Positions 24,328-36,948 of a stretch of DNA of 64,000 bases are shown here, piece by piece (position 1 is the stretch's first letter; every line of letters starts with the position of its first letter). Below the pieces are notes generated by a model. That model was not told where the DNA came from and ran no database searches. It was given only the letters and a program-made list of their open reading frames with translations. The stretch is from Blastococcus sp. CT_GayMR16 (GTDB taxonomy: Bacteria; Actinomycetota; Actinomycetes; Mycobacteriales; Geodermatophilaceae). The translations under genes were made by a program, and so were the position numbers. Where the stretch lies: positions 97,969 to 161,968 of the forward strand of contig NZ_SPQK01000007.1 of NCBI RefSeq assembly GCF_004570875.1, read 5' to 3'.

Positions 24328-25140
24328 TCAGTGGTGGTGGCCCTGCCGGCCGAGGGTCTCCAGCGGGGTCGCGCCGGGGCGGGTCCACTGCGGCACGGGT
24401 CGGCTGGTCGGGCCCCAGGCCGCGGCGCCGTCGGCGTCCGAGCGCCAGTACCAGCAGATCGGCGAGCCGTGTCCACCGACCGGCGCGCCGACCTGGGGCG
24501 CCTCGGGCCAGCCCTCGGGGTTGTCCTCCCACCCCTCGCGGCGGCCGTAGGGCGTCATGTCGAGCAGCCCGAGTGAGCCGTCGGCCGGCTCGTTGCCCCG
24601 GCCCGTCGTGGAGTAGGTGAGGAACACGCGGTCGCCGTCGCGCAGGTAGCAGAGGATGTGCCCCTCCTCGGTGGCGATCGGCGCCTCCACGCCCCGCACC
24701 GAGTACCAGGGCTGGGGATAGCCCATGAACTCGACGTAGGGAGCGACCTCGTCCCACCGGCCCGAGGTCAGGACGGCGAACGAGACGCCGCGGGCGTTGA
24801 GGTAGACGGCGTCCCGCATGTGCCAGAGGTTGAAGGTGCAGCCCTCGCACTGCCCCTGGTGCGGCGCGCCGTCGTACCACATGGAGTGGTAGACCACGAG
24901 CTCGTCGCGGCCCTGGAACAGGTCTCGGAACGGGACCGGGCCGTCGGGTCCGACGACCTCGACCGTCCCGTCGAGCTCCACCATCGGCAGCCGCCTGCGG
25001 GCCGCGGCGAGGGCGTCGCCCTCGCGGGTGTGGGCCTTCTCGCGGACCAGGAGCTCGTCCCGGGCGGAGTGCCAGGTGGCCCGGTCGACGACGGGCGGTC
25101 GGCCGGGCAGCGCGGTGGTCGGGTCCCTCGGCGTGGTCAT
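24328..25140 (-). CDS. DUF899 thioredoxin-fold protein
   Basis: The 270-residue protein fits DUF899, a thioredoxin-like family of unknown activity. Marks include L-P-M-V-E-L-D-G-T-V-E-V, F-R-D-L-F-Q-G-R-D-E-L-V-V-Y-H-S-M-W, C-E-G-C-T-F-N-L-W-H (a C-x2-C in the thioredoxin active-site region), and V-F-L-T-Y-S-T-T-G-R-G. The C-terminus is His-rich (G-H-H-H), which may bind metal. The ATG at 25140 has GGAGG six bases upstream in the message. Neighbouring genes give no clear functional link. Confidence 0.85.
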   Translation of the reverse strand: MTTPRDPTTALPGRPPVVDRATWHSARDELLVREKAHTREGDALAAARRRLPMVELDGTVEVVGPDGPVPFRDLFQGRDELVVYHSMWYDGAPHQGQCEGCTFNLWHMRDAVYLNARGVSFAVLTSGRWDEVAPYVEFMGYPQPWYSVRGVEAPIATEEGHILCYLRDGDRVFLTYSTTGRGNEPADGSLGLLDMTPYGRREGWEDNPEGWPEAPQVGAPVGGHGSPICWYWRSDADGAAAWGPTSRPVPQWTRPGATPLETLGRQGHHH

Positions 25141-25238
25141 GGTGTCCTCCGCGTGTCTGCTGGCCGATGTCCTACGACACCAGAACAGACCCGCGACCGG
25201 ACCGGAACTCATCGCGGTGAAGGCGGTCCCGAGCCGGA

Positions 25239-25907
25239 TCACCAGCCGCGGGCGCGCCACTCGGCCAGGTGCGGGCGCTCCGTGCCCAGCGTCGTGTCCT
25301 TGCCGTGGCCGGGGTAGACCCACGTCTCGTCGGGCAGCGTCCCGAACAGCCGCTCCTCGACGTCGTCGATCAGGCTGGCGAACCGGGCGGCGTCCTTCTG
25401 TGTGTTGCCGACCCCGCCGGGGAACAGGCTGTCGCCGGTGAAGACGTGCACGCCGGCGTCGCCCGGCCCGCGCCAGACGAGGGCGATGCTCCCGGGCGTG
25501 TGACCGCGCAGGTGGATCACCTCGAGCGTCTGCCCGCCGAACGTCACGGTGTCGCCGTGCTCCACCTTCCGGTCCAGTGACACCGGCAGATCGGGAGCGT
25601 CGGCCGGGTGCGCAACGGTGTTCGCCCCGGTGGCCAGGACGACGTCGGACAGCGCGCGGTGGTGGTCCCAGTGGCCGTGTGTCGTGACGACCGTGCGCAG
25701 CGGAGCGTCACCGATCAGGGCCATGAGTGCCGCGGGCTCGGCGGCGGCGTCGATGAGCAACGCGTCCCCGGTCGCGGTGTCGCGCAGCAGGTAGGCGTTG
25801 TTCGCCATCTCGCTCACGGCCAGCTTGCTGATCGTCAGCCCGGGCAGCTCGCGCACGTCGGCCGGACCACCCACCTCGACGTCGCCGGTGTACGGGGAGG
25901 CGCTCAT
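25239..25907 (-). CDS. MBL-fold metallo-hydrolase (glyoxalase II-like)
   Basis: This 222-residue metallo-beta-lactamase-fold enzyme has the zinc motif T-H-G-H-W-D-H-H, a second H in L-R-G-H-T-P-G-S, D in F-T-G-D-S-L-F and H in P-G-H-G-K-D-T-T. The last two fit the hydroxyacylglutathione hydrolase or persulfide dioxygenase-like branch. In actinobacteria such proteins probably act on mycothiol or other thiol esters; the substrate is not readable. The ATG at 25907 gives the usual family length. It is divergent from the amidase gene with only 48 bases between the starts. Confidence 0.86.
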   Translation of the reverse strand: MSASPYTGDVEVGGPADVRELPGLTISKLAVSEMANNAYLLRDTATGDALLIDAAAEPAALMALIGDAPLRTVVTTHGHWDHHRALSDVVLATGANTVAHPADAPDLPVSLDRKVEHGDTVTFGGQTLEVIHLRGHTPGSIALVWRGPGDAGVHVFTGDSLFPGGVGNTQKDAARFASLIDDVEERLFGTLPDETWVYPGHGKDTTLGTERPHLAEWRARGW

Positions 25908-25955
25908 CCAGGACTCCGATCGGAAAGTGTCAGCGACCGCCGTTACGGTCCTTGC

Positions 25956-27380
25956 ATGGACGCTAGCGGAGCTGCCGACCCTGCTCAGGTCGCCGCCGGG
26001 ACGGTCGGCCTGCCCGCCACCGAGATCGCCCGGCTGGTTCGCTCGGGCGAGGTGACGGCGGTGGACGTCGTCCGCGCGCACCTGGCCCACATCGACGCGG
26101 TCGACGCCCGGGTCGGCGCGTTCCGGGTGGTCCGCCGCGACATGGCGCTCGCCGAGGCGCACGCCATCGACACCGCGCTCACCCGGTTCGCCCTGCCGCT
26201 CGCGGGCGTGCCCATCGCGGTGAAGGACAACGTGGCCGTGGCCGGGGAGGTCTGCACCGACGGCTCGCCGGCGTGTACGAAGGGGCCGGAGACGAAGGAC
26301 CATCCCGTCGTGGCGCGCCTGCGCAAGGCCGGGGCCATCGTCGTCGGCATCACGCGGGCGCCCGAGCTGTGCCTGTACGGCACGACCGACGGTCCGGGGA
26401 CGGTGAGCCGCAATCCCTGGGACACCGCCCGGTCCCCGGCGGGCAGCTCCGGCGGCAGCGCCGCGGCGGTCGCCTCGGGCTCGGTGCCCCTGGCCCACGG
26501 CAACGACGGCATGGGCTCGCTCCGGCTGCCGGCCGCCGCGTGCGGGCTGGTCACGCTCAAGCCCGGGAGGGGCGTGGTGCCGGCCGAGATCGGATACGAC
26601 AGCTGGTCGGGGATGGCGGAGAACGGCGCGCTGGCGACGACCGTGGCCGACCTCGCCGTCGCCCATGCGGTGATGGCGGGGGATGAGCCCGGCCCCCTCG
26701 CCGATCCCGGCCGGCCGCTGCGCATCGGGATCTCCACCCGCTCGCCGGTGCCCGGGGTCCGCGCCGACGCGGCCACCCGTGCAGCCGTGGACGCCGTCGT
26801 CGCCCAGCTCACGGCGGCCGGGCACACCGTCGTCCGGAAGGACCCGCCGATCACCCCCGGTGCGGCCGCCGGTGCGATGACCCGCTGGATGATCGGCGCC
26901 GAGAACGACGCCGAGCACCTGGGCCTCGACCGGGCGGCGCTGCAGCCGCGCAGCCGCACGCACGCCCGGATCGGCCGGATGGTGCACCGGGCCGGGCTCG
27001 TGCGACCCGCCACCGCCGAGCGGTTCCGGGAGCGGATGGTCGGGTTCTTCGCCGACGTCGACGTGCTGCTCAGCCCGGTCACGACGGGGCCCCCGCTGGC
27101 GGCCCGGCCGTGGCACGAGCGCTCGTTCATGGCCAACGTCGTGGCCAATGCCCGGTGGGCGCCGTGGACCGCGGCCTGGAACCTGGCCGGCCTCCCGGCA
27201 GTGGTACTGCCGGCCGGCAGTCAGCCCGACGGGCTGCCCGTGGCCGTCCAGTTCGTCGGCCCCCCGGGTGCCGAAGGGCGACTACTCTGGCTGGCAGGAG
27301 AGCTCGAGCGCCTGCAGCCCTGGCGCCGTTACGCACCCGTCTTCGACCCCACTGCCTCGTCGGCCCCGGCACCCGTCTGA
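25956..27380 (+). CDS. Amidase-signature family hydrolase
   Basis: A 474-residue amidase-signature enzyme. The Ser-cisSer-Lys triad is visible: K in P-I-A-V-K-D-N, the cis-Ser in P-A-G-S-S-G-G-S, and the nucleophile Ser in G-N-D-G-M-G-S-L-R-L-P-A-A. The usual G-T-D-x-G-G-S reads G-N-D-G-M-G-S here, a small variation. It hydrolyses a C-N amide, but GatA, urea-type or drug amidases cannot be told apart; no gatB or gatC is nearby, so tRNA amidation is unlikely. The ATG has no ribosome site, and TACGGT ends six bases upstream, suggesting a leaderless transcript. Confidence 0.88.
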   Translation: MDASGAADPAQVAAGTVGLPATEIARLVRSGEVTAVDVVRAHLAHIDAVDARVGAFRVVRRDMALAEAHAIDTALTRFALPLAGVPIAVKDNVAVAGEVCTDGSPACTKGPETKDHPVVARLRKAGAIVVGITRAPELCLYGTTDGPGTVSRNPWDTARSPAGSSGGSAAAVASGSVPLAHGNDGMGSLRLPAAACGLVTLKPGRGVVPAEIGYDSWSGMAENGALATTVADLAVAHAVMAGDEPGPLADPGRPLRIGISTRSPVPGVRADAATRAAVDAVVAQLTAAGHTVVRKDPPITPGAAAGAMTRWMIGAENDAEHLGLDRAALQPRSRTHARIGRMVHRAGLVRPATAERFRERMVGFFADVDVLLSPVTTGPPLAARPWHERSFMANVVANARWAPWTAAWNLAGLPAVVLPAGSQPDGLPVAVQFVGPPGAEGRLLWLAGELERLQPWRRYAPVFDPTASSAPAPV

Positions 27381-27446
27381 GCGCTCGTCCCGGAGCGGCG
27401 GGCACGCCGTCCGGCATGCATGACGGGCGCGACAGCGGGGCACGCG

Positions 27447-27467
27447 GGGGAGCGGGAACAGCTCCCC
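27447..27467 (+). promoter_or_regulatory. Hairpin in the uvrA leader
   Basis: GGGGAGC at 27447-27453 pairs with GCTCCCC at 27461-27467 around a seven-base loop. It lies 57 bases upstream of the uvrA start and 66 bases after the amidase stop. It could terminate the amidase message or sit in the uvrA leader. I see no actinobacterial LexA box in this interval. Confidence 0.4.
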
Positions 27468-27524
27468 GATCGGGGGCCTTGGCCTCCAATGATGCATCTG
27501 GCCACAGCGACTGACAGGGATCAC

Positions 27525-30416
<2,892 letters not shown>

Positions 30417-30431
30417 GGACCTACCCGGCCG

Positions 30432-31313
30432 TCAGGACGTCGACCTGTGGGCCGGTGCGCTCGTCCGCTCGCGTTCGGAGGTCTCCCTCGGCCGCGGTGC
30501 GGAACGGGCCCGATCGTCGACGTCCCGCCAGAACGCGTCGACACGGGCGTTCCACTGGTCCGGGACCTCCTGGAACGGCTGGTGCGACTGGCCCTCCTGC
30601 ACCTCGAAGACCGCGCCGGTTATCGCTGCAGCGACGGCCTTGCCGAGTGCAGGTCGGGCCGTCGGGTCGATGCTTCCTGCCAGCACGAGGGTGGGAACCG
30701 AGATCCTGTCGAGGCGGTCGATGGTCCGGTGCACGGCGAAGGCGTCCAGGGTCCTCTGGGTGTCCTCCGGGGACTGCTTGTAGGGGAACGCCAGCGCCTC
30801 GTCGATGATCGCGTCGACGGTCCCGTCGTTGTGGGCGCGAGCGGTGTAGATGACGAGGAAGAAGTCCTCCAGGAAGTCGCGCTCGCTCGGGGCCGCTTCC
30901 GCGAGCCAACGGATGAACTTCACCCAGGAGCGCAAGTGGCCGTCCATCGCGCCCCACGTGCTCTGGAGCACCAGGCTGCGCACCAGTTCAGGGTGCCGCA
31001 GCGCCAGTTCCTGACTGATGATGCTGCCGCCCGAGAAGCCCGCCACGTGCGCGGAGGGGATGTCGAGAGCGCGCAGGACAGCGGCGGCGTCGTCGGCCAT
31101 CGCCTCGACGGTCGCCGGGTCGTCCGGCATCTTCGTGCGTCCCGCGCCCCGGTTGTCGAAGGCGGTCAGGCGATATCGATCGGCGAGCCCGTCGAGCTGG
31201 AACTGCCACGACTCGACGGTGTCGCCGAGGCCGCCGATCAGCAGGACGTCCGGTCCCTCGCCGACCTGCTCGGTCCAGATGCCGTGGTCTGTCGCACGGA
31301 TGTGCCGGCCCAT
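30432..31313 (-). CDS. Alpha/beta hydrolase
   Basis: This 293-residue alpha/beta-hydrolase has the oxyanion strand L-I-G-G-L-G-D-T, the nucleophile elbow A-G-F-S-G-G-S, an acidic residue in A-G-S-I-D-P-T-A and a His in G-Q-S-H-Q-P-F. It resembles 3-oxoadipate enol-lactonase and esterase-type enzymes, but the substrate is open. The tail (about 265-293) is Arg/Ser-rich and not part of the fold. The ATG at 31313 has GGAGG upstream. It is divergent from another hydrolase gene over a 285-base gap in which I see no clear promoter. Confidence 0.85.
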   Translation of the reverse strand: MGRHIRATDHGIWTEQVGEGPDVLLIGGLGDTVESWQFQLDGLADRYRLTAFDNRGAGRTKMPDDPATVEAMADDAAAVLRALDIPSAHVAGFSGGSIISQELALRHPELVRSLVLQSTWGAMDGHLRSWVKFIRWLAEAAPSERDFLEDFFLVIYTARAHNDGTVDAIIDEALAFPYKQSPEDTQRTLDAFAVHRTIDRLDRISVPTLVLAGSIDPTARPALGKAVAAAITGAVFEVQEGQSHQPFQEVPDQWNARVDAFWRDVDDRARSAPRPRETSERERTSAPAHRSTS

Positions 31314-31598
31314 GGTCCGGCCTCCTCTCAGTAGCGCAGACGTTCGGGCGTGCGACGGTCGCGGTCAACCTCCTGGGACCTCCCGGGGACCCCGTCCAGG
31401 GTGTCCGGGACAGAACGCGACGACGGGGCTGCGACCTGGCACGGGCCTGTGAGGGGATCGGTGCTGGACTCGGCTGTGCGGCTACCGCGCCGATCGTGCG
31501 AAGCTGCCGGGAGGGGCCGGCCGAGCCCGGGACCGGGTCGGCTGTCGCCCCCTGGGGCGGGTCGTCCGGACGCACCCCGCTGCTGGAAAGGACGTGCC

Positions 31599-32519
31599 AT
31601 GACGGGCTCCGGCGACGCGGCGATGCTGCAGGCCCCGGGCGGCTACCGCCTGCACTACCGGCGGTGGCTCCCGGACGGCGACGTGCGGGCGACCGTGCAC
31701 ATCGTGCACGGCGCCTCCGAGCACTCCGGCCGCTACGGCCGGGTGGCGGGAGCGCTGACCGCTGGCGGTTTCGCCGTCTACGCCATGGACCTGCGCGGGC
31801 ACGGACGGACGGCGGAGAGCACCGGCATCGGCCGGTTCGGGGGGCTCGGCGTCGACACCGTCCTGGACGACGTCCGGGCGCTGGACCTGGTCATCGAGGA
31901 GCGGCACCCCGCGGTGCCGCGCATCCTGCTCGGGCACTCGATGGGCTCGATCATCGCGCTGGCCAGTGCCGAACGGGACGGCGCGGGCCTCGCCGGGCTC
32001 GCCCTGTCCGGGCCGATCGGGGTGGCTCCGCACCTGGCGGACAGCGTCACCGCGCTCGAAGAGGCCGTGACCGCAGGCGCCGCCGACCACGCGCTCGACG
32101 CGCTCGGCGCCTTCAACGAGGCGTTCGAACCCGCCCGTACCCGCTACGACTGGCTGTCCCGCGACCCCGCCGAGGTCGACGCCTACATCGCCGATCCGCT
32201 CAGCGGCGACGAGATGCCACTGACCGTGGCCTACGCGGCCGGGGTGTTCGCGCTGGCGGTCCGGGCGGCGACCCCGGAAGCAGTCGCGGCACTGCCCGAC
32301 GGGCTCCCGGTGCTCCTGCTGTCGGGGGAGCGGGACCCCGTGGGCGGGAACGACGCCGTCCAGGTCACGGCCCTCGCCCAGCTGTTCACCGAGCGGGGGC
32401 TGCCGGTCGAGCAGCACGTCTACCCCGACGCCCGCCACGAGGTCTTAAACGAGACCAACCGGGACGAGGTCGTCGACGACCTGCTCGCCTGGCTCGACCA
32501 GCGGCTCGCGACCGCCTGA
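31599..32519 (+). CDS. Alpha/beta hydrolase, monoacylglycerol lipase-like
   Basis: A 306-residue alpha/beta hydrolase of the serine aminopeptidase S33/monoacylglycerol lipase type. It has V-H-I-V-H-G-A-S-E-H-S-G-R-Y, D-L-R-G-H-G-R-T, the nucleophile elbow L-G-H-S-M-G-S, D in S-G-E-R-D-P-V and H in Y-P-D-A-R-H-E-V-L-N-E. This order matches lysophospholipase/MGL enzymes that cleave acylglycerols. No signal peptide is seen. The ATG at 31599 has GGAAAGGA upstream. A GC shift begins soon after its stop. Confidence 0.88.
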   Translation: MTGSGDAAMLQAPGGYRLHYRRWLPDGDVRATVHIVHGASEHSGRYGRVAGALTAGGFAVYAMDLRGHGRTAESTGIGRFGGLGVDTVLDDVRALDLVIEERHPAVPRILLGHSMGSIIALASAERDGAGLAGLALSGPIGVAPHLADSVTALEEAVTAGAADHALDALGAFNEAFEPARTRYDWLSRDPAEVDAYIADPLSGDEMPLTVAYAAGVFALAVRAATPEAVAALPDGLPVLLLSGERDPVGGNDAVQVTALAQLFTERGLPVEQHVYPDARHEVLNETNRDEVVDDLLAWLDQRLATA

Positions 32520-32565
32520 ATCGACCCCACTCCGCCCCTCTTTGCCCCAGCCACCGACGCCGCGT

Positions 32566-33798
32566 CTAGAACACGTAGTGCGTCGTTACTGTGACGCTGC
32601 GATCCGGAAGTTCCTGGCTGCGCATCTCATCCGGCTCCCAGATCCGGACTTCCCGTACATGCAGGGGCGCCAACAGTCGCCATCCGCCGCGCCCCGGCGC
32701 CGCGGCGTCCACGCTAACAACGATTGGCGCACCACCGCCTGAGTCAAAGGTGCTCAGCAAGGTCGCTTCGCTTGCGCTGGCCGTTCCGGTGATCTGCCAC
32801 TGGTCGATGACTTGCTGCGCCTCGGCAACCTCAACGACTGGTCGTCCATCCGTTGCAAGCGCCCTCGTCGCGGCTATGCCCGGCGGGACAAGCTCGAGGT
32901 AGATGTCGTACGCGAGTTCGATGAAGGCCGCGTCTGGGTTGTGTCTCGCTAGGGCCGCGCGAAGATACGGCTCGATAGGGCCAGCGGAGGTGTGGGCAGG
33001 ACGGTAGCCCCGGTAGGCAGCGGCAGTCGCTGCGATCGACTCTTCGTCCGTGAGCGCGCGAGCGGACGACACCTGCATCACCCCGTACGTTGCTCGCGCT
33101 CGGGTGAAGGCGAAGAGGCGCTCAAGCTGTCGAAACCACCGGGGACGCTCGAGGGACTCAGCGATCATCAACGTCTCGAGAAACTCCCGGCTGACGCCGT
33201 TTTCGTCCGCTTCGCCATGGAGTGTCGCGACCAGGCCCCCTGACCGAAGCTTCGAGAGTTCTGAAGTCACAACCGCCGAGACATCGGCAGATCCTTCGGA
33301 TGCTCTCAGGAGAAAGGCGGCGACGATTCCTGCGAACGCGGCGGTCCAGAGCGCCTCGACGAGCACCTCGGGCTCCGGGATTAGTCCGTCGACAGGGTTC
33401 CGCAACGTCCATGCGAGCACGCAGACGGCTGCAAGTGCGAGACCTGTTGCGATGGCCAAGGCAGCCTGCGAGACCGACGCGGCGAGACCGCGGGCTTTGC
33501 GCCTAAGGAAGTTGAGCAAGGTTCGCCCGGAGGTGTCTCCCGTGTGGAGCGCCCAAAGTGCGACCACGCTCAGCAGAGCAGACTCATCTGCTCGCGCCGT
33601 GGTGACGGCCGCGAATGCCGCGGCGACGAAGACCGGCCCGAATCGGAAGCAGGCGTATCGCACGCGGCCGCTGCTTGTCTTGAGCTCCAGCTCGCTCGAC
33701 TGACTGAAGTAGCTGTTCGGCCAGTTCACTTGTACGACCCGGTAGAGGGCATGAAGAAACAAGGCAGCCGTGACCGCGACCGCAAGAGCAACGAGCAT
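32566..33798 (-). CDS. Membrane protein of unknown function, possibly transferred
   Basis: The 410-residue protein has an N-terminal hydrophobic helix (1-19), then helices near 53-68, 72-86, 108-130 and 147-165. A soluble C-terminal region of about 240 residues follows. Within it, M-I-A-E214-S-L-E, Y-G-V-M-Q-V-S-S (239-245) and A-R-H-N (284-287) come in the order seen in lysozyme-like transglycosylases (catalytic Glu, G-x-M-Q, then Y/H-N). The match is faint and I do not assign a function. Six 60-base rows counted by hand average about 64% GC against about 71% for two rows of uvrC, and codon choice is more relaxed. The ATG at 33798 has AGGGA upstream. It is divergent from uvrC. Confidence 0.7.
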   Translation of the reverse strand: MLVALAVAVTAALFLHALYRVVQVNWPNSYFSQSSELELKTSSGRVRYACFRFGPVFVAAAFAAVTTARADESALLSVVALWALHTGDTSGRTLLNFLRRKARGLAASVSQAALAIATGLALAAVCVLAWTLRNPVDGLIPEPEVLVEALWTAAFAGIVAAFLLRASEGSADVSAVVTSELSKLRSGGLVATLHGEADENGVSREFLETLMIAESLERPRWFRQLERLFAFTRARATYGVMQVSSARALTDEESIAATAAAYRGYRPAHTSAGPIEPYLRAALARHNPDAAFIELAYDIYLELVPPGIAATRALATDGRPVVEVAEAQQVIDQWQITGTASASEATLLSTFDSGGGAPIVVSVDAAAPGRGGWRLLAPLHVREVRIWEPDEMRSQELPDRSVTVTTHYVF

Positions 33799-33955
33799 GG
33801 GACTCCCTGCGGTCGGAACGAGGGTCCAAATGTTAGAGGCCGGCGAACGTTCAGTGTGGTGGCAGGCCGGACCGTGTGCCCGGTACACCACGAGCTTGAC
33901 CCGGCTGGGCCGAGGCCGCCGACGATCTGTCGGCATCCCGACCTAACCTGGAGCC

Positions 33956-35998
33956 ATGGCCGACCCGTCCACGTATCGCCCCGCGGTCGGCAGCATCCCC
34001 GAGTCGCCCGGGGTCTACCGGTTCCGCGACCCCAGCGGCCGGGTCATCTACGTCGGGAAGGCCAAGAGCCTCCGGCAGCGGCTGAACAGCTACTTCGCCG
34101 ACGTCGCCGGCCTGCACCCGCGCACGCGGCAGATGGTGACGACGGCGGCGGGCGTCGACTGGACCGTCGTCGGCACCGAGGTCGAGGCCCTCCAGCTCGA
34201 GTACAACTGGATCAAGGAGTTCGACCCGCGGTTCAACGTCCGCTACCGCGACGACAAGAGCTACCCGAGCCTGGCGGTGACCCTCAACGAGGAGTACCCG
34301 CGGCTGCAGGTGATGCGCGGCCCGAAGAAGAAGGGCGTCCGCTACTTCGGCCCGTACGCCCACGCCTGGGCCATCCGCGAAACGCTCGACACGCTCACGC
34401 GTGTCTTCCCGGCGCGCACCTGCTCCAACGGCGTGTTCAAGCGCGCCGGCCAGATCGGCCGCCCCTGCCTGCTCGGCTACATCGGCAAGTGCGCGGCACC
34501 GTGCGTCGGCCGGGTCGACGCCGAGGAGCACCGTCGGATCGTCGACGACTTCTGCGACTTCATGGCCGGCCGCACCGAGTCGATGATGAAGCGCCTGGAA
34601 CGCGAGATGGCCGCGGCGTCGGAGAACCTGGAGTTCGAGAAGGCCGCCCGGCTGCGCGACGACCTCGGGGCGCTGCGGCGGGCGCTGGAGAAGCAGGCCG
34701 TCGTCCTCGGCGACGGGACGGACGCCGACGTGGTCGCCTTCGCCCAGGACGAGCTGGAAGCCGCCGTCCAGGTCTTCCACGTGCGCGGCGGCCGGGTGCG
34801 CGGCCAGCGCGGCTGGATCGTCGACAAGGTCGAGGCGGTCACCACCGGCGAGCTGGTGGAACAGTTCCTGCTGCAGGTGTACGGCGGCGTGGACGAGCAG
34901 ACCGGCCTCGGCGAGGCGGGGGAGGCGGTGCCGCGCGAGGTGCTGGTTCCCGAGCTGCCGGAGGACGCCGACGTCTACACCGAGCTGCTCGAGGAGCTGC
35001 GGGGCGGCAAGGTGTCGCTGCGCGTGCCCCAGCGCGGCGACAAGCGCAACCTCATGGAGACGGTCGAGCGCAACGCCAAGGAGGCCTTCGCGCGACACCG
35101 GGTGAAGCGGTCCAGCGACCTGACCGCCCGCTCGCTCGCGCTCTCCGAGCTACAGGAGGCCCTCGAGCTCCCCGACGCCCCGCTGCGCATCGAGTGCATG
35201 GACGTCTCGCACGTCCAGGGCACGAACGTCGTGGCCAGCATGGTCGTGTTCGAGGACGGCCTGGCGAAGAAGTCCGACTACCGCCGCTTCTCCGTGGCTG
35301 CGGGTACAGACGACACGGCTGCCATGGCCGAGGTCGTGCGCCGGCGCTTCGCCCGCCACCTCAAGGACGAGCAGGACCGGCTCGACGAGCAGGGCGTGTC
35401 GGCCGAGGAGGGCCGGCCCCGCAGGTTCGCGTACCCGCCCAACCTCCTCGTGGTGGACGGCGGCGCGCCGCAGGTCGCCGCCGCGAGCCGCTCGCTCGCC
35501 GAGCTCGGCATCGTCGACGTCGCGGTCTGCGGCCTGGCCAAGCGGATGGAGGAGGTGTGGCTGCCCGGCGACAACGACCCGGTGATCCTGCCGCGCACCT
35601 CCGAGGCGCTGTACCTGCTGCAGCGGGTCCGGGACGAGGCGCACCGCTTCGCCATCACCTATCACCGGCAGAAGCGGTCGACGAGCATGCTGGTCTCGAT
35701 GTTGGACGATGTCCCGGGCCTCGGGGACACACGGCGGAAGGCGCTGATGAAGCAGTTCGGGTCGCTCAAGCGGTTGCGGGCCGCCACGGTCGAGGAGCTC
35801 ATGGCGGTGCCCGGCATCGGCCGGCGGACGGCGGAGGCGGTGCAGGCCGCGATCACGGAGCCGGCCGACCCGTCGGGTGCCGCGACCGACGCCGCCGGGG
35901 CCGAGGAGTCGACCACCGCGCCGCAGGGACCGGCCGAGCGCGGCACTCCCCGCCCGGACGCCGGCGACACCGCCGAGGTCGGCCTGGTGGCCTCGTGA
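33956..35998 (+). CDS. uvrC: UvrC, excinuclease ABC subunit C
   Basis: This 680-residue endonuclease makes both incisions during nucleotide-excision repair. The N-terminal GIY-YIG domain reads P-G-V-Y-R-F and [12 protein letters not shown]; a UvrBC coiled segment has [12 protein letters not shown]. The RNase H-like C-domain shows [11 protein letters not shown] and V-V-D-G-G-A-P-Q-V, and tandem HhH motifs end [12 protein letters not shown]. The last 50 residues are a variable tail. The ATG at 33956 is six bases after TAACCT, which suggests leaderless transcription. Its stop overlaps the rapZ start as GTGA, so uvrC, rapZ and yvcK form one operon, as in many actinobacteria. Confidence 0.97.
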   Translation: MADPSTYRPAVGSIPESPGVYRFRDPSGRVIYVGKAKSLRQRLNSYFADVAGLHPRTRQMVTTAAGVDWTVVGTEVEALQLEYNWIKEFDPRFNVRYRDDKSYPSLAVTLNEEYPRLQVMRGPKKKGVRYFGPYAHAWAIRETLDTLTRVFPARTCSNGVFKRAGQIGRPCLLGYIGKCAAPCVGRVDAEEHRRIVDDFCDFMAGRTESMMKRLEREMAAASENLEFEKAARLRDDLGALRRALEKQAVVLGDGTDADVVAFAQDELEAAVQVFHVRGGRVRGQRGWIVDKVEAVTTGELVEQFLLQVYGGVDEQTGLGEAGEAVPREVLVPELPEDADVYTELLEELRGGKVSLRVPQRGDKRNLMETVERNAKEAFARHRVKRSSDLTARSLALSELQEALELPDAPLRIECMDVSHVQGTNVVASMVVFEDGLAKKSDYRRFSVAAGTDDTAAMAEVVRRRFARHLKDEQDRLDEQGVSAEEGRPRRFAYPPNLLVVDGGAPQVAAASRSLAELGIVDVAVCGLAKRMEEVWLPGDNDPVILPRTSEALYLLQRVRDEAHRFAITYHRQKRSTSMLVSMLDDVPGLGDTRRKALMKQFGSLKRLRAATVEELMAVPGIGRRTAEAVQAAITEPADPSGAATDAAGAEESTTAPQGPAERGTPRPDAGDTAEVGLVAS

Positions 35999-36948
35999 CG
36001 GTCGACGAGGCCGGCACGACGGGGTCGCCCGGGGATCCCGGCCCCCTCGGCGCCGTCACCGACGACCTGGACCTGGCCGGTGGCGATCCCCAGCCGCTGG
36101 AGGTCGTCGTCGTCACGGGGCTCTCCGGGGCGGGCAAGAACAGCGCCGGCCGGGTCCTCGAGGACCTCGGCTGGTTCGTCGTCGACAACCTGCCGCCGGC
36201 GCTGCTGCTGCCCATGGTGGAGCTGGGTGCCCGCGGTGACCTCCGCCGGTTCGCCGCGGTCGTCGACGTCCGCAGCCGGGCGTTCTCCAGCGACCTGCAG
36301 GAGGCGATCCGCGTCCTGTCCGAGGCCGGGCACCGACCCCGGGTGGTCTACGTGCACGCCCGCGACGAGGTGCTGGTCCGCCGCTACGAGTCCAACCGCC
36401 GGGAGCATCCGCTGCAGGGCAGCGGCACCCTGATCGACGGCATCTCGGCCGAGCGCGGTCTGCTCACCGGCATCGCCGGCGAGGCCGACCTCTGGGTCGA
36501 CACGAGCGACCTCAACGTGCACCAGCTGCGGGCCACGCTCGAGAACGCCTTCGCCCGCGAGGGCCGCACGCCGCCGCTCACCGCGACGGTGATGAGCTTC
36601 GGCTTCAAGTACGGCCTGCCGCTGGACGCCGACCTCGTGGTCGACGCCCGCTTCCTGCCGAACCCGCACTGGATCCCCGAGTTGCGGGCATGCACCGGCC
36701 AGGACGCCGAGGTGCGCGACTTCGTCCTCGGCCAGCCCGACGCCGGGGAGTTCCTCGACCGCTACACCGACGTGCTGCGGCTGCTCATCCCCGGCTACCG
36801 GCGGGAGGGCAAGCGCTACCTGACCCTCGCCGTGGGCTGCACGGGCGGCAAGCACCGCAGCGTCGCGATCGCCGAGGAGTTCGCCCGTCGTCTCCAGGCC
36901 GAGGGGCTCACCGCCACGGCCCGACACCGCGACCTGGGTCGCGAGTAG
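35995..36948 (+). CDS. rapZ: RapZ/YvcJ-family nucleotide-binding protein
   Basis: A 317-residue protein of the RapZ family. The P-loop is G42-L-S-G-A-G-K48-N49-S50, followed by [14 protein letters not shown]. The expected Ser/Thr after Lys is Asn here. The C-terminal domain has D-L-N-V-H-Q-L-R, the [12 protein letters not shown] segment, V-D-A-R-F-L-P-N-P, and [13 protein letters not shown], which is the conserved C-T-G-G-x-H-R-S motif (seen as [11 protein letters not shown]). In enterobacteria it controls GlcN-6-P synthesis; in actinobacteria the role is less clear. The first 35 residues are a variable leader. Start and stop overlap both neighbours. Confidence 0.94.
   Translation: MTVDEAGTTGSPGDPGPLGAVTDDLDLAGGDPQPLEVVVVTGLSGAGKNSAGRVLEDLGWFVVDNLPPALLLPMVELGARGDLRRFAAVVDVRSRAFSSDLQEAIRVLSEAGHRPRVVYVHARDEVLVRRYESNRREHPLQGSGTLIDGISAERGLLTGIAGEADLWVDTSDLNVHQLRATLENAFAREGRTPPLTATVMSFGFKYGLPLDADLVVDARFLPNPHWIPELRACTGQDAEVRDFVLGQPDAGEFLDRYTDVLRLLIPGYRREGKRYLTLAVGCTGGKHRSVAIAEEFARRLQAEGLTATARHRDLGRE

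Noticed and set aside
25608..25955. Upstream extension of the amidase frame
   Set aside because: It runs antisense through the MBL gene, and the conserved amidase N-terminus begins after 25956.
33544..35994. The plus-strand frame of RapZ stays open for more than 2 kb upstream
   Set aside because: The upstream part overlaps uvrC in another frame and is Arg/Ala/Gly-rich without family motifs. Only the part from GTG 35995 is rapZ.
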